In this document: piece by piece, positions 1 through 6,986 of the stretch
Layout: each line of letters opens with the position of its first letter
How positions within the stretch are numbered: the first letter of the stretch is position 1
Source of the DNA: JBKHDT01 sp049974825
GTDB lineage: Bacteria; Pseudomonadota; Gammaproteobacteria; Halothiobacillales; Halothiobacillaceae
Length of the DNA stretch: 21,743 bases
NCBI GenBank assembly: GCA_049974825.1
Contig: JBNGDJ010000034.1
Location: 1-21,743, forward strand
Reading direction: 5' to 3'
The notes under the pieces: generated by a model
What the model was told of the DNA's origin: nothing
What the model saw: only the letters and a program-made list of their open reading frames with translations
The model's database searches: none
Program-made: the position numbers and the translations under genes

Positions 1-281
1 GCGCGCCGAAGCATCAGGGAAGCATCGTCCAGGGTCGTGTCGGCCGTGACGGTGCGCACCGGCCGGCTCATGCGCGTGCGGATGGGTGCCTCGAATTCCT
101 CCGGTCGGGAGAAGTCCAGCCGCGCCGCATCGCGCTCGGTCCAGATCCCCACCGGCCGACCATCCTCCACCACCAGAATCGAGCCGCAACACCGGCTGCG
201 CATGCGCCGTGCCGCCTCACAGATGGGCGTGTCCGGCGCACAGGAAAGCACGTCGGTTCGGGCGATGGTGGAGACGGTCAT
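1..281 (-). CDS. CBS-domain protein, N-terminal part (truncated by window edge)
   Basis: An open minus-strand frame runs from ATG at 281 off the left edge, giving about 93 residues that begin MTVSTIARTDVLSCAPDTPI. The first half reads as a CBS domain: an opening segment with a 'vxsCxPdtpi.EAArrM' pattern, then 'GSILVVEDGRPVGIWTERD'. A second CBS repeat starts at 'MSRPVRTVTADTTLDDA'. CBS pairs usually bind adenine nucleotides and regulate an attached or partner domain. What follows the pair lies outside the window, so the output domain is unknown; nucleotidyltransferase or GGDEF/EAL outputs are possible given the signalling neighbours. An in-frame ATG at 332 would add 17 residues rich in Gly, Ser and Pro. 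Neither start has a clear ribosome binding site, and I prefer 281 because the CBS fold begins there. Confidence 0.75.
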   Translation of the reverse strand, partial: MTVSTIARTDVLSCAPDTPICEAARRMRSRCCGSILVVEDGRPVGIWTERDAARLDFSRPEEFEAPIRTRMSRPVRTVTADTTLDDASLMLRR

Positions 282-423
282 GCCGGCGGCCGGAGAGAAG
301 CCGGATCCCTGGCTGTCTGGGTTGGGGTACATGCAATTGTGTCGTGCGTTTTCGGTTCTGGCAGGCAGGGTCGGGGCACCCTACTCCTTCCTGGCAGGGC
401 ATGCTTGTCGGCCTTTGGTGGCA

Positions 424-461
424 TCGGGCGCCTGTCGCCGACCGACGATAAAGGCGCCCGA
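424..461. repeat. Inverted repeat, 9-bp perfect arms
   Basis: TCGGGCGCC at 424-432 is matched by its exact reverse complement GGCGCCCGA at 453-461, with a 20-base spacer. It lies about 140 bases upstream of the CBS gene start, so it could be an operator or a transcript hairpin. There is no T-tract to make it an intrinsic terminator. Confidence 0.5.
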
Positions 462-600
462 CGACAACTCAAACCGCCCTGCCAAACCAACATGCTCGCC
501 GGTCAGCTTTACTAAACCTTGAAATGACGGGGTTTATTTACGAGTGTCCACGAACGTCTCTCGCAAAAACCCTTTGGGCCGAACTGTTTAAAAGCCACAA

Positions 601-638
601 TGATAGCAAAGGAAGGTCTGCACGAATGCAGACCTTCC
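601..638 (-). terminator. Probable intrinsic terminator of the cheBR-PAS / GGDEF-EAL operon
   Basis: A perfect 11-bp stem (611-621 with 628-638) closes a 6-base loop. Read on the minus strand it is followed by TTTGCTATCATT, a moderately T-rich tail. It sits about 90 bases past the minus-strand stop at 728, where an operon terminator is expected. The interrupted T-tract is the main reservation. Confidence 0.6.
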
Positions 639-727
639 CGTGCCGGTCTCGGATGCCCTGCCGCACAATGGCGCAAGCCATTGAATCACGAAGCCCGGGC
701 CGAGCATGTATCGACCCGGGCGGCGCG

Positions 728-3349
728 TCAGTCATCTGAAGGATCGGAGCCAAGCAGCGCGTTGATATCCTCAGCGGTGCCAGGCCGGGCAAAGAGATAG
801 CCCTGGACGTAGCGGCAGCCGTTTTCGCGCAAAAATTCCACGTGGGTTTGCTCTTCGACCCCCTCGGCAACCGTTTCCAGCCCCATGGCGGCGGCCAGAT
901 CCAGAATGGAGCGACAGATCACCTCGTCGTCGTGGTCCCGACCGATATCCTCGACGAAGGAGCGATCAATCTTGAGCACCCGGATCGGCAGCTTTTTCAG
1001 ATACACCAGCGACGAGTAGCCCGTGCCAAAATCGTCGATGGCCACGCGCACGCCCGCCTGGTGAAGCCGGGACATGCCGGAAATGAACTGCTCGGGGTCC
1101 TGCATTGCCAGGCGCTCGGTCAGCTCGATTTCGAGAAACTGCGGCGGAACACCACTGCGCTCAAGCACCCGGAAAACCTCGTCCCCGAATCCTTCCTGCC
1201 AGAACTGCCGGGCAGAAACATTGACCGCCATGCGCAGGTGCTCGTGCCCGGCCGCGTGCCAGCACGCCAGTTGACCGAGCGATTCTTCGAGGACCCAGGC
1301 GCCCAGATCGTTGATCAGGTCCGACTGCTCGGCCACAGGAATGAAGGTATCCGGCGGCACCTCCCCCAGCTCAGGATGCGTCCAGCGCAGCAGGGCCTCC
1401 ACGCCGATGATCCGGCCGGTCTCCAGATCAACCTGCGGCTGGTAGGCGACGCGAAAATCCCGGTTCCTGAGCGACTGGCGCAGGGCACGATCGTAGGTGA
1501 CCCGCTCGTGGGCCTGCTCGGCCATGGTCATGTCGAAGCAGGTGAAGGTATTGCGCCCCGAGGCCTTGGCCGCGTACATGGCGGCATCCGCATGCTTGAG
1601 CAGGGTGTCGTAGTCTTCCCCGTCCGTCGGGAAGAAGGCAATGCCGATGGAGGCTGAAATATTCAGTTCGGTATCGTCGATCGCGTAGGGCGCAACCACC
1701 CGTTCGATCAGCTGCTTGGCTTTCTGCTCGGTCGCTGCTCGGTCAATGTCGCTCATCAGCAGAACGAATTCATCGCCCCCGATCCGGCTGAGGGTATCGC
1801 TGTCGCGGATCAGCTGGCAGATCCTACCGGCGACGGCCTGCAGCAACCGGTCGCCAACTTCGTGCCCGAACACGTCGTTGACATCCTTGAACCGATCCAG
1901 GTCGATAAACAGCAGCGAAAAACCGGCTCCGTGGCGACGCGCGTCGCTGATCGCCTGCCGGACCCGATCGCGCAGCAGGTAGCGGTTGGGCATGCCGGTC
2001 AGCCCGTCGTAGAAGGCCAGCCGCTCGATTTCTTCCTCGGCCATCTTGCGCCGGGTGATGTCGCTGAACACGCCGATGTAGTGGCGGTCCATGCGCTGGT
2101 CGCCCTCAACCCGGCTGACCGACAGCCACTGGGGATATACCTCGCCGTTGCGCCGCCTGTTCCAGAGCTCGCCCTCCCAGTAGCCGGCCTGTTCCATCTG
2201 CGTCCAGAACCGCTGCCAAAAACTGGCGTCGTGGCGGCCCGAGGCCAGCAGGCTGGGGTTCTTGCCGATCACGTCCTGCTCGTTGTACCCGGTGATCTGC
2301 TCAAAGGCCCGGTTGACAGAGGTAATCCGGCAGTCCTTGTCGGTAATCAGAATGCCTTCACTGCCCCGGCTGAAGACCTGCAGCGCAAGCTGCAGCTGGA
2401 TTTCGGTCCTGCGAAACTCGGTAATGTCGGTGGTAATGCCGGCGACGGCGTAAGGCTCGCCGTTCTCGTCCGGCAGCGGAAACTTGTGGCTGAGAAAGTG
2501 AAAGCGCTTGCCGTCGGGTGTTTCGTGGAGTTCCTCGAACACCAGGCTCTGGCCGGTCGAAAAGACTTTCAAGTCGTTCTGTTCGTGCCGCTGCGCCTCC
2601 ACTTCCGGGAGCCACCTGGCCCGATGCTGGCCAATCATGTCCTCGATGCGCAGCCCCATCAGCTCGGCCACCTTGTGGTTGGCCAGAATGCAGCGCCCCT
2701 CGCTGTCGAAGGCGTAGATCAGCGTGTCGCTGTTGTCGAGGATCGCCTGAACAAGCCTTCGGTCGCGATCGCGCTGATACTCAGCCGTCAGATCGCGCAG
2801 CATCAAGAGATAATGCCGGTCGAGCTGGTAGTTGGCCGGCAGGCTGACCAGAGAGGCGGCCACCGGCAGGTTCTCGTCGCCCCGGCCAACCCGCAATTCG
2901 GCCTGGGCCTGAGTGGCCGGCCGGTCCCGGGCTGAAGTCAGCGTCTCGGCAAGCCACAGCGAGGCGTCCTGATCGAACAGGCGAAACACCGAATGCTGAC
3001 GCAGGCGCTGGGTGGCACGAAATCCCATCAACTCCGCGGCGGACTCGTTGGCATCCCGCACCACCCCGGAGCTGTCCAGCACCAGGGCAGCCACCGGCAT
3101 GCTGTCAAACAGCGCGGCGTACCGAGCACTGTCCTGCTGGGCCTGCAGCTCCGACTCGCGAAGCTGCTGGTTCTGGATTTCCAGCTCGGCCTGGTAGATC
3201 CGCAACTCCTCAAGCGCTCGTCCGGCCGACTGCTCCGAGTCGGAAGCATCGCCTCCGTCCTGCAGACGAATCTCACCCTTGGCTAGTGCCTGCTCGGCCT
3301 TGCGCCGCAGGGCCGCGAGCGCTTCTCGGTCGTCCCCGGCTGTGGTCAC
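728..3349 (-). CDS. PAS-GGDEF-EAL cyclic-di-GMP synthase/phosphodiesterase
   Basis: This bifunctional cyclic-di-GMP signalling protein has 873 residues from the chosen start. In order: an N-terminal coiled coil (about 40-75), three PAS domains (about 75-190, 195-315 and 318-435), GGDEF (about 445-605) and EAL (about 625-865). The GGDEF signature is intact at 524-528, with an inhibitory RxxD site (RDSD) five residues before it. The EAL domain keeps EAL (651-653), NVSARQF, ELTER, DDFG (772-775), KIDRSF and the AEGVE glutamate, so both activities look possible. No transmembrane segment is seen, so it is probably cytosolic. I chose GTG at 3347-3349: it overlaps the upstream stop as GTGA and has a GGGGAGGGG ribosome site about 8 bases before it. 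The longer frame from ATG at 3403 would overlap cheBR by 58 bases, with an unconserved-looking Arg/Gly-rich start. The PAS ligands are unknown. Confidence 0.93.
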   Translation of the reverse strand: MTTAGDDREALAALRRKAEQALAKGEIRLQDGGDASDSEQSAGRALEELRIYQAELEIQNQQLRESELQAQQDSARYAALFDSMPVAALVLDSSGVVRDANESAAELMGFRATQRLRQHSVFRLFDQDASLWLAETLTSARDRPATQAQAELRVGRGDENLPVAASLVSLPANYQLDRHYLLMLRDLTAEYQRDRDRRLVQAILDNSDTLIYAFDSEGRCILANHKVAELMGLRIEDMIGQHRARWLPEVEAQRHEQNDLKVFSTGQSLVFEELHETPDGKRFHFLSHKFPLPDENGEPYAVAGITTDITEFRRTEIQLQLALQVFSRGSEGILITDKDCRITSVNRAFEQITGYNEQDVIGKNPSLLASGRHDASFWQRFWTQMEQAGYWEGELWNRRRNGEVYPQWLSVSRVEGDQRMDRHYIGVFSDITRRKMAEEEIERLAFYDGLTGMPNRYLLRDRVRQAISDARRHGAGFSLLFIDLDRFKDVNDVFGHEVGDRLLQAVAGRICQLIRDSDTLSRIGGDEFVLLMSDIDRAATEQKAKQLIERVVAPYAIDDTELNISASIGIAFFPTDGEDYDTLLKHADAAMYAAKASGRNTFTCFDMTMAEQAHERVTYDRALRQSLRNRDFRVAYQPQVDLETGRIIGVEALLRWTHPELGEVPPDTFIPVAEQSDLINDLGAWVLEESLGQLACWHAAGHEHLRMAVNVSARQFWQEGFGDEVFRVLERSGVPPQFLEIELTERLAMQDPEQFISGMSRLHQAGVRVAIDDFGTGYSSLVYLKKLPIRVLKIDRSFVEDIGRDHDDEVICRSILDLAAAMGLETVAEGVEEQTHVEFLRENGCRYVQGYLFARPGTAEDINALLGSDPSDD

Positions 3350-6327
3350 GCCATCCCCTCCCCGGACGCGTCGCTCGCGGCAGCAATCTGCTCCTCGTGC
3401 CACTCGCTGATATTGTTGTGACTGACCACGGCGCCAAATTCATGCCCGCCCTTGATCATGCCGACGTTCATCACGAACCAGCGTTTTTCGTCCGGAGAAT
3501 GGCAGGGATAAACCATGCTGAACACCGGCTGGCTGCCCTCCAGCACCAACTTGATGCCCCGCCAGGCCCGCTCGGCCGTTTCACCGGCACCGGACTCAAC
3601 AGCCTGCCGACAGGCTTCCAGATAGTTCGATCCCGGCCCCGTCGCCACCAGCTGGGCATCCCCGTTGGCCTTGGCGAAACGCTTCCAAGCCGAGTTGACC
3701 ATGCCAATGGTGCCGTCCTGCTCCAGCACGGCAATATGCTCAGGCAGTGCATCGATAATCGACTGCAGGCGCTCGGCATCCTGAAACGAGGTGATGTCCA
3801 CGAAGGTCGCCACCACCCCGCGCGCGGAACTTGACGGCACCTTGTAGGCCATCACGCGCATCAGGTAGGTCTTGCCGTCCTCGGAGAGCAGCTCTTTCTC
3901 CACCGTGCGCTCGCTCTGAAGCGTGTACGCAAACTCCCCGGTCAGGTCGGGATGTCGCAGTCGATGGACCACTTCGTCCAGCGGCCGCCCGACGTCGCCG
4001 TCGCGCAGCTTGAAGATGGCAACCGCATCGGGACTGTACCGCGTCAGGTGAAGATTTTCGTCGACAAAGACCGTGGCCACGCCCACGGCCTTGGCCATGG
4101 TATCCAGGTCGACATTCAGCCGGTTGAGCAGCAGAACCTTTTCCTGGTATTCGGCATTGACCGTGTTCAGCTCCTCGTTGACCGACTGCAGTTCCTCGTT
4201 GGCGCTTTGCAGCTCTTCGTTGGAGGCCATGAGCTCTTCGTTGGTCGCCTGGAGCTCCTCGTTGGATGTCTCCAGCTCCTCGATGGTCGCCTGCAGGCTT
4301 TCCCGCGTGGCGGCCAGCTCGCTCTGCAGCGCTTCCACGCGGGCAGTTGTCTCGGCACTGACATCAATCGGCGCGGCATACCCGGCGTCCTCGTGCCGTT
4401 GCGTCTGGGGATTCTCGAAACACAGCAGCAGAAACCGCTCGTCGGCATTGACGATTACCGGTCGCACGGTCAGGCGCACCCGGCGATCCGCGTCCTGCTC
4501 GGAGGGCACCAGGATGAAATCGGACTGGAGGACCTTCCAGTCCTTGGCCGCCTTGAACAACAGGGCCTGCGCCACCGGCACCAGCGGCTCGGGGAGGATT
4601 CGGCCGACCTGCATGCTGACGGCCCCGGAACGCACCCGGAAGAAAGGCTGAACGTCGCCAAACAGGTGTACGGCTTCGTGGCTGTCATTGACCAGGATAG
4701 AAGGCGGCGCGTACTGGGAAAGCAGCACCATGGTCGCCTCATCCAGGGCAGGAACCTCCCGGTTGCCGCTGCGCGGCCCGCGGCTGCCCTGCACATGCTG
4801 CCTTAATTCGGGGGGCACGTAGCCGCCCGGCTTGCCCCCGCCCCCCTCGATCACGAAGGGCAAACTGGTCGTATTGCGTCGATAGATCTTGAAACGGGGG
4901 CTGAGATCCTCGAAACCCTTGGAGACGCCGCTGATTGACTCGCTGGAGCCGAGGAACAGAAATCCCCCCGGGCGCGCGGCATACTGCAGGCGATGCAAGG
5001 CCCGGGTCTGCGCTTCCGGCTTGAAGTAAATGAGCGTGTTCCGGCAGGTCACCAGGTCCATCCGGGTGAACGGCGGGTCCGTCAGCAGGTTGTGCCGGGC
5101 GAAAACAATGCACTGGCGCAGTTCGGGCTTGACGGTGTAGCTGGTGCCAGTCTTGTTGAAGAAGCGTTCGAGTCGCTGCGGGGACAGCTCGGCCGCCACC
5201 GCCTGTGTGTACTGGCCCGCGCCGGCAAACTCGATGGCCTGCTGATTGACGTCGGTGGCAAAGATCTTGAGCGTCGGCCAGCGACGTCGCCGATCAAATT
5301 CCTCAAGAAACAGCATGGCCAGCGAGTAGGCTTCTTCCCCGGTGGAGGTGCCGGCCGTCCAGACGCGAATCATTGCCCCGGAGGAGGAATTGGCCACGAT
5401 CTCCGGAATCACCTTGCTGGCCATCTCCTCGAAAGCCTCGGTATCCCGAAAGAAACTGGTCACCGGAATCAGCAGCTCGCGCCGGAGCGTCACCAGTTCG
5501 GTGGTGTCCTCCTGAAGCATTTGCAGATAGTCATTGACCGAGCCGACCTGTCGGACCTGCATGCGCCGCTCCACCCGGCGCAAAAAGGTCGCAATCTTGT
5601 AGTCCCGGAAGTCGATGCCGCCACTTTGCAGCAGCATCTGCATGACGCCTTCCATGGCATCCTCATCTTCCACCGGAGACGGACCGCCCCGCCCGGCCTT
5701 TCGCCCGTCGGCAGAAGCCGCCGGGTTCTGGATATGCCGGAGAATCCGCGCCGGCAGCTGGTCGGCAGGCAGCACCGCATCCACCACGCCGGTGGACAGT
5801 ACACTCTTGGGCATGCCGTCAAACTTGGCCGCGGCCGGGTCCTGCGCCACCAGAAAGCCGCCGGCCGCGTTGATGGCCACGGCCCCGCGGGTGCCATCGG
5901 AGCCGGTGCCGGAAAGAATCACGCCGACCGAACGGTTTTCGTAGGCCGTGGCCACAGATTTGAAAAAGATGTCGATGGGCAGCGTCAGGCCGTGGGGGCT
6001 CTTGCTGCTCAGGTGCAGCCGGTCACTCTCCACGGTCATGATCATGCCGGGCGGAATGAGATAAACCTGGTTTGACAGAAGGACCATGCCCTCTTCCGCC
6101 ACCGTGATCGGCATCTGCGTGTAGCGGGCCAGCAGGTCCTTCATGATGCTCTTGTGATCCGGCGACAGATGCTGGATCACGACAAAGGCCGCGCCGGTAT
6201 CCTGCGGACAGTGCCGGAAGAACTGCTCGAGGGCCTCAAGCCCCCCGGCCGAGGCCCCGATGGCGACGAGATACCCTGTAAAGCCCTCTTCCGTATCCGA
6301 ATGCTCGTTGCGCGCCTTGTTACTCAT
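3346..6327 (-). CDS. CheB-CheR fusion with PAS domains (protein-glutamate methylesterase/methyltransferase)
   Basis: This 993-residue fusion opens with a CheB methylesterase domain (about 16-200). Its catalytic triad is Ser26 in GASAGG, His53 in QHLSPDH and Asp144 in SGTGSDG. A CheR methyltransferase follows (about 225-485) with SFFRD and the SAM-binding motif TAGTSTGEEAYSLAM at 324-338. A PAS-like region (about 525-640) leads to a coiled coil (660-732) built from near-identical heptads of the type SNEELQA, then two more PAS domains (about 735-850 and 853-975). There is no receiver domain ahead of CheB, so it is not controlled like classical CheB. Such fusions are a known family usually found away from the main chemotaxis operon; the in vivo methylation target is mostly unknown. 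No chemoreceptor or CheA gene is in the window. It is first in an operon with the GGDEF-EAL gene. No strong ribosome site is seen before ATG 6327. Confidence 0.93.
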   Translation of the reverse strand: MSNKARNEHSDTEEGFTGYLVAIGASAGGLEALEQFFRHCPQDTGAAFVVIQHLSPDHKSIMKDLLARYTQMPITVAEEGMVLLSNQVYLIPPGMIMTVESDRLHLSSKSPHGLTLPIDIFFKSVATAYENRSVGVILSGTGSDGTRGAVAINAAGGFLVAQDPAAAKFDGMPKSVLSTGVVDAVLPADQLPARILRHIQNPAASADGRKAGRGGPSPVEDEDAMEGVMQMLLQSGGIDFRDYKIATFLRRVERRMQVRQVGSVNDYLQMLQEDTTELVTLRRELLIPVTSFFRDTEAFEEMASKVIPEIVANSSSGAMIRVWTAGTSTGEEAYSLAMLFLEEFDRRRRWPTLKIFATDVNQQAIEFAGAGQYTQAVAAELSPQRLERFFNKTGTSYTVKPELRQCIVFARHNLLTDPPFTRMDLVTCRNTLIYFKPEAQTRALHRLQYAARPGGFLFLGSSESISGVSKGFEDLSPRFKIYRRNTTSLPFVIEGGGGKPGGYVPPELRQHVQGSRGPRSGNREVPALDEATMVLLSQYAPPSILVNDSHEAVHLFGDVQPFFRVRSGAVSMQVGRILPEPLVPVAQALLFKAAKDWKVLQSDFILVPSEQDADRRVRLTVRPVIVNADERFLLLCFENPQTQRHEDAGYAAPIDVSAETTARVEALQSELAATRESLQATIEELETSNEELQATNEELMASNEELQSANEELQSVNEELNTVNAEYQEKVLLLNRLNVDLDTMAKAVGVATVFVDENLHLTRYSPDAVAIFKLRDGDVGRPLDEVVHRLRHPDLTGEFAYTLQSERTVEKELLSEDGKTYLMRVMAYKVPSSSARGVVATFVDITSFQDAERLQSIIDALPEHIAVLEQDGTIGMVNSAWKRFAKANGDAQLVATGPGSNYLEACRQAVESGAGETAERAWRGIKLVLEGSQPVFSMVYPCHSPDEKRWFVMNVGMIKGGHEFGAVVSHNNISEWHEEQIAAASDASGEGMA

Positions 6328-6482
6328 GAACTACCACACTCTGGTCTGGGCCGAATGCTTTTCGGGCAGGACAACCTGATCTGGCCGGTTGGAGCGCGCA
6401 AACCGGACAAACCAAGCCACAGGGTCGGCTGGCCATTCCTGCGCGGACGCCCCTCCCGACCTCACCCGAGTCGTTTGCAGGC
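6328..6482. other. Intergenic region upstream of cheBR-PAS
   Basis: These 155 bases lie between the minus-strand comEC unit and the start of the CheBR gene. They should hold a terminator for the former and the promoter for the latter. A weak inverted repeat, CCGGTT at 6385-6390 with AACCGG at 6401-6406, lacks a T-tract on either strand. I cannot assign a clear promoter. Confidence 0.4.
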
Positions 6483-6593
6483 TCACAGTTTAAACAGGAA
6501 ACGTTGTCGATACAGCCCTTGGTCTGAATCGATGCAGTGAATGACCGCGTAATCGTGTGATCCGCGCGACAGATGATCGCCCGCCAGGGTCAC
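6483..6593 (-). CDS. Possible 36-residue ORF coupled to the upstream membrane protein gene
   Basis: A GTG at 6591-6593 overlaps the stop of the upstream gene as GTGA and opens a 36-codon frame ending at 6483. The peptide starts VTLAGDHLSRGSHDYAVIHC and ends in YRQRFLFKL, a plausible mix of residues. I do not recognise it. The GGGGAG before the GTG is too close for normal ribosome binding, so translation would depend on coupling. It may equally be chance reading of a 3' untranslated region. Confidence 0.25.
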   Translation of the reverse strand: MTLAGDHLSRGSHDYAVIHCIDSDQGLYRQRFLFKL

Positions 6594-6967
6594 TCCCCGG
6601 GGCGACAGCGAAAGGACAGCGCCAGCCAGAAAAGCAGGAACCACAGCAGCGGCACGGCCACCTCGGCGTCGGACAGCAGGGGAACGCCCAACTTCAGCTG
6701 CAGCCAGAGCGCGCCGCCCAGCACGGCCACTACGACCAGACGCAGAACCCAGATTGCCCAGTGCTGCCCTCGCCACAGCAAAACGCCGAATACCAGCGGG
6801 ACCACCAGCATCAGCCAGCCGAGCACCACCTGCCCCGGCAGTTCGGGACGACCGACCAGCCACGCCGCCGAGATGACCATGACCAGCAACGGACCAAACA
6901 CCATCACTGCTGCCAGAGCGCGACAGAGTGTCAGACCACTGGACAAACCGTTCACCCATACCTCCAC
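6590..6967 (-). CDS. Small hydrophobic membrane protein, function unknown
   Basis: This protein of about 125 residues is dominated by four likely membrane helices (around residues 15-37, 45-63, 70-90 and 97-117), with short charged loops and a basic C-terminal tail. I do not recognise the family; it resembles generic small inner-membrane proteins. It begins 19 bases after the comEC stop on the same strand, so the two are probably cotranscribed. The start is uncertain. GTG at 6967 has no ribosome site, while GTG at 6955, four codons later, is preceded by GGAGGT with about four bases of spacing and may be the real start (121 residues). An overlapping longer frame from 6974 looks like a shadow in its upstream part. 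Confidence 0.65.
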   Translation of the reverse strand: MEVWVNGLSSGLTLCRALAAVMVFGPLLVMVISAAWLVGRPELPGQVVLGWLMLVVPLVFGVLLWRGQHWAIWVLRLVVVAVLGGALWLQLKLGVPLLSDAEVAVPLLWFLLFWLALSFRCRPGE

Positions 6968-6986
6968 CGGTCATGCCGGCACACGA

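Larger units (their letters stand above)
282..727. other. 446-base intergenic region between CBS gene and PAS-GGDEF-EAL gene
   Basis: No convincing gene is seen here; the open frames crossing it have no recognisable protein character. It must hold the promoter of the minus-strand CBS gene and the 3' end of the CheBR/GGDEF-EAL operon. Two inverted repeats stand out. One has 9-bp arms at 424-432 and 453-461. The other is the terminator-like hairpin at 611-638. An AT-richer patch around 500-600 is the likeliest promoter area, but I cannot assign clear -35 and -10 boxes. Confidence 0.6.

Noticed and set aside
1862..2935. Long plus-strand open frame opposite the GGDEF-EAL gene
   Set aside because: It is antisense to a clear multi-domain protein, has no recognisable motif, and reflects the codon bias of GC-rich DNA.
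4993..6075. 360-residue plus-strand open frame opposite cheBR
   Set aside because: Antisense shadow with His/Gly/Arg-rich composition and no domain pattern; the minus strand encodes intact CheB and CheR motifs.
6594..6974. Upstream part of a 163-residue minus-strand frame overlapping the small membrane protein
   Set aside because: Gly/Ala/Arg-rich shadow of the four-helix frame; only its last 36 codons, past the membrane gene's stop, were kept as a possible ORF.
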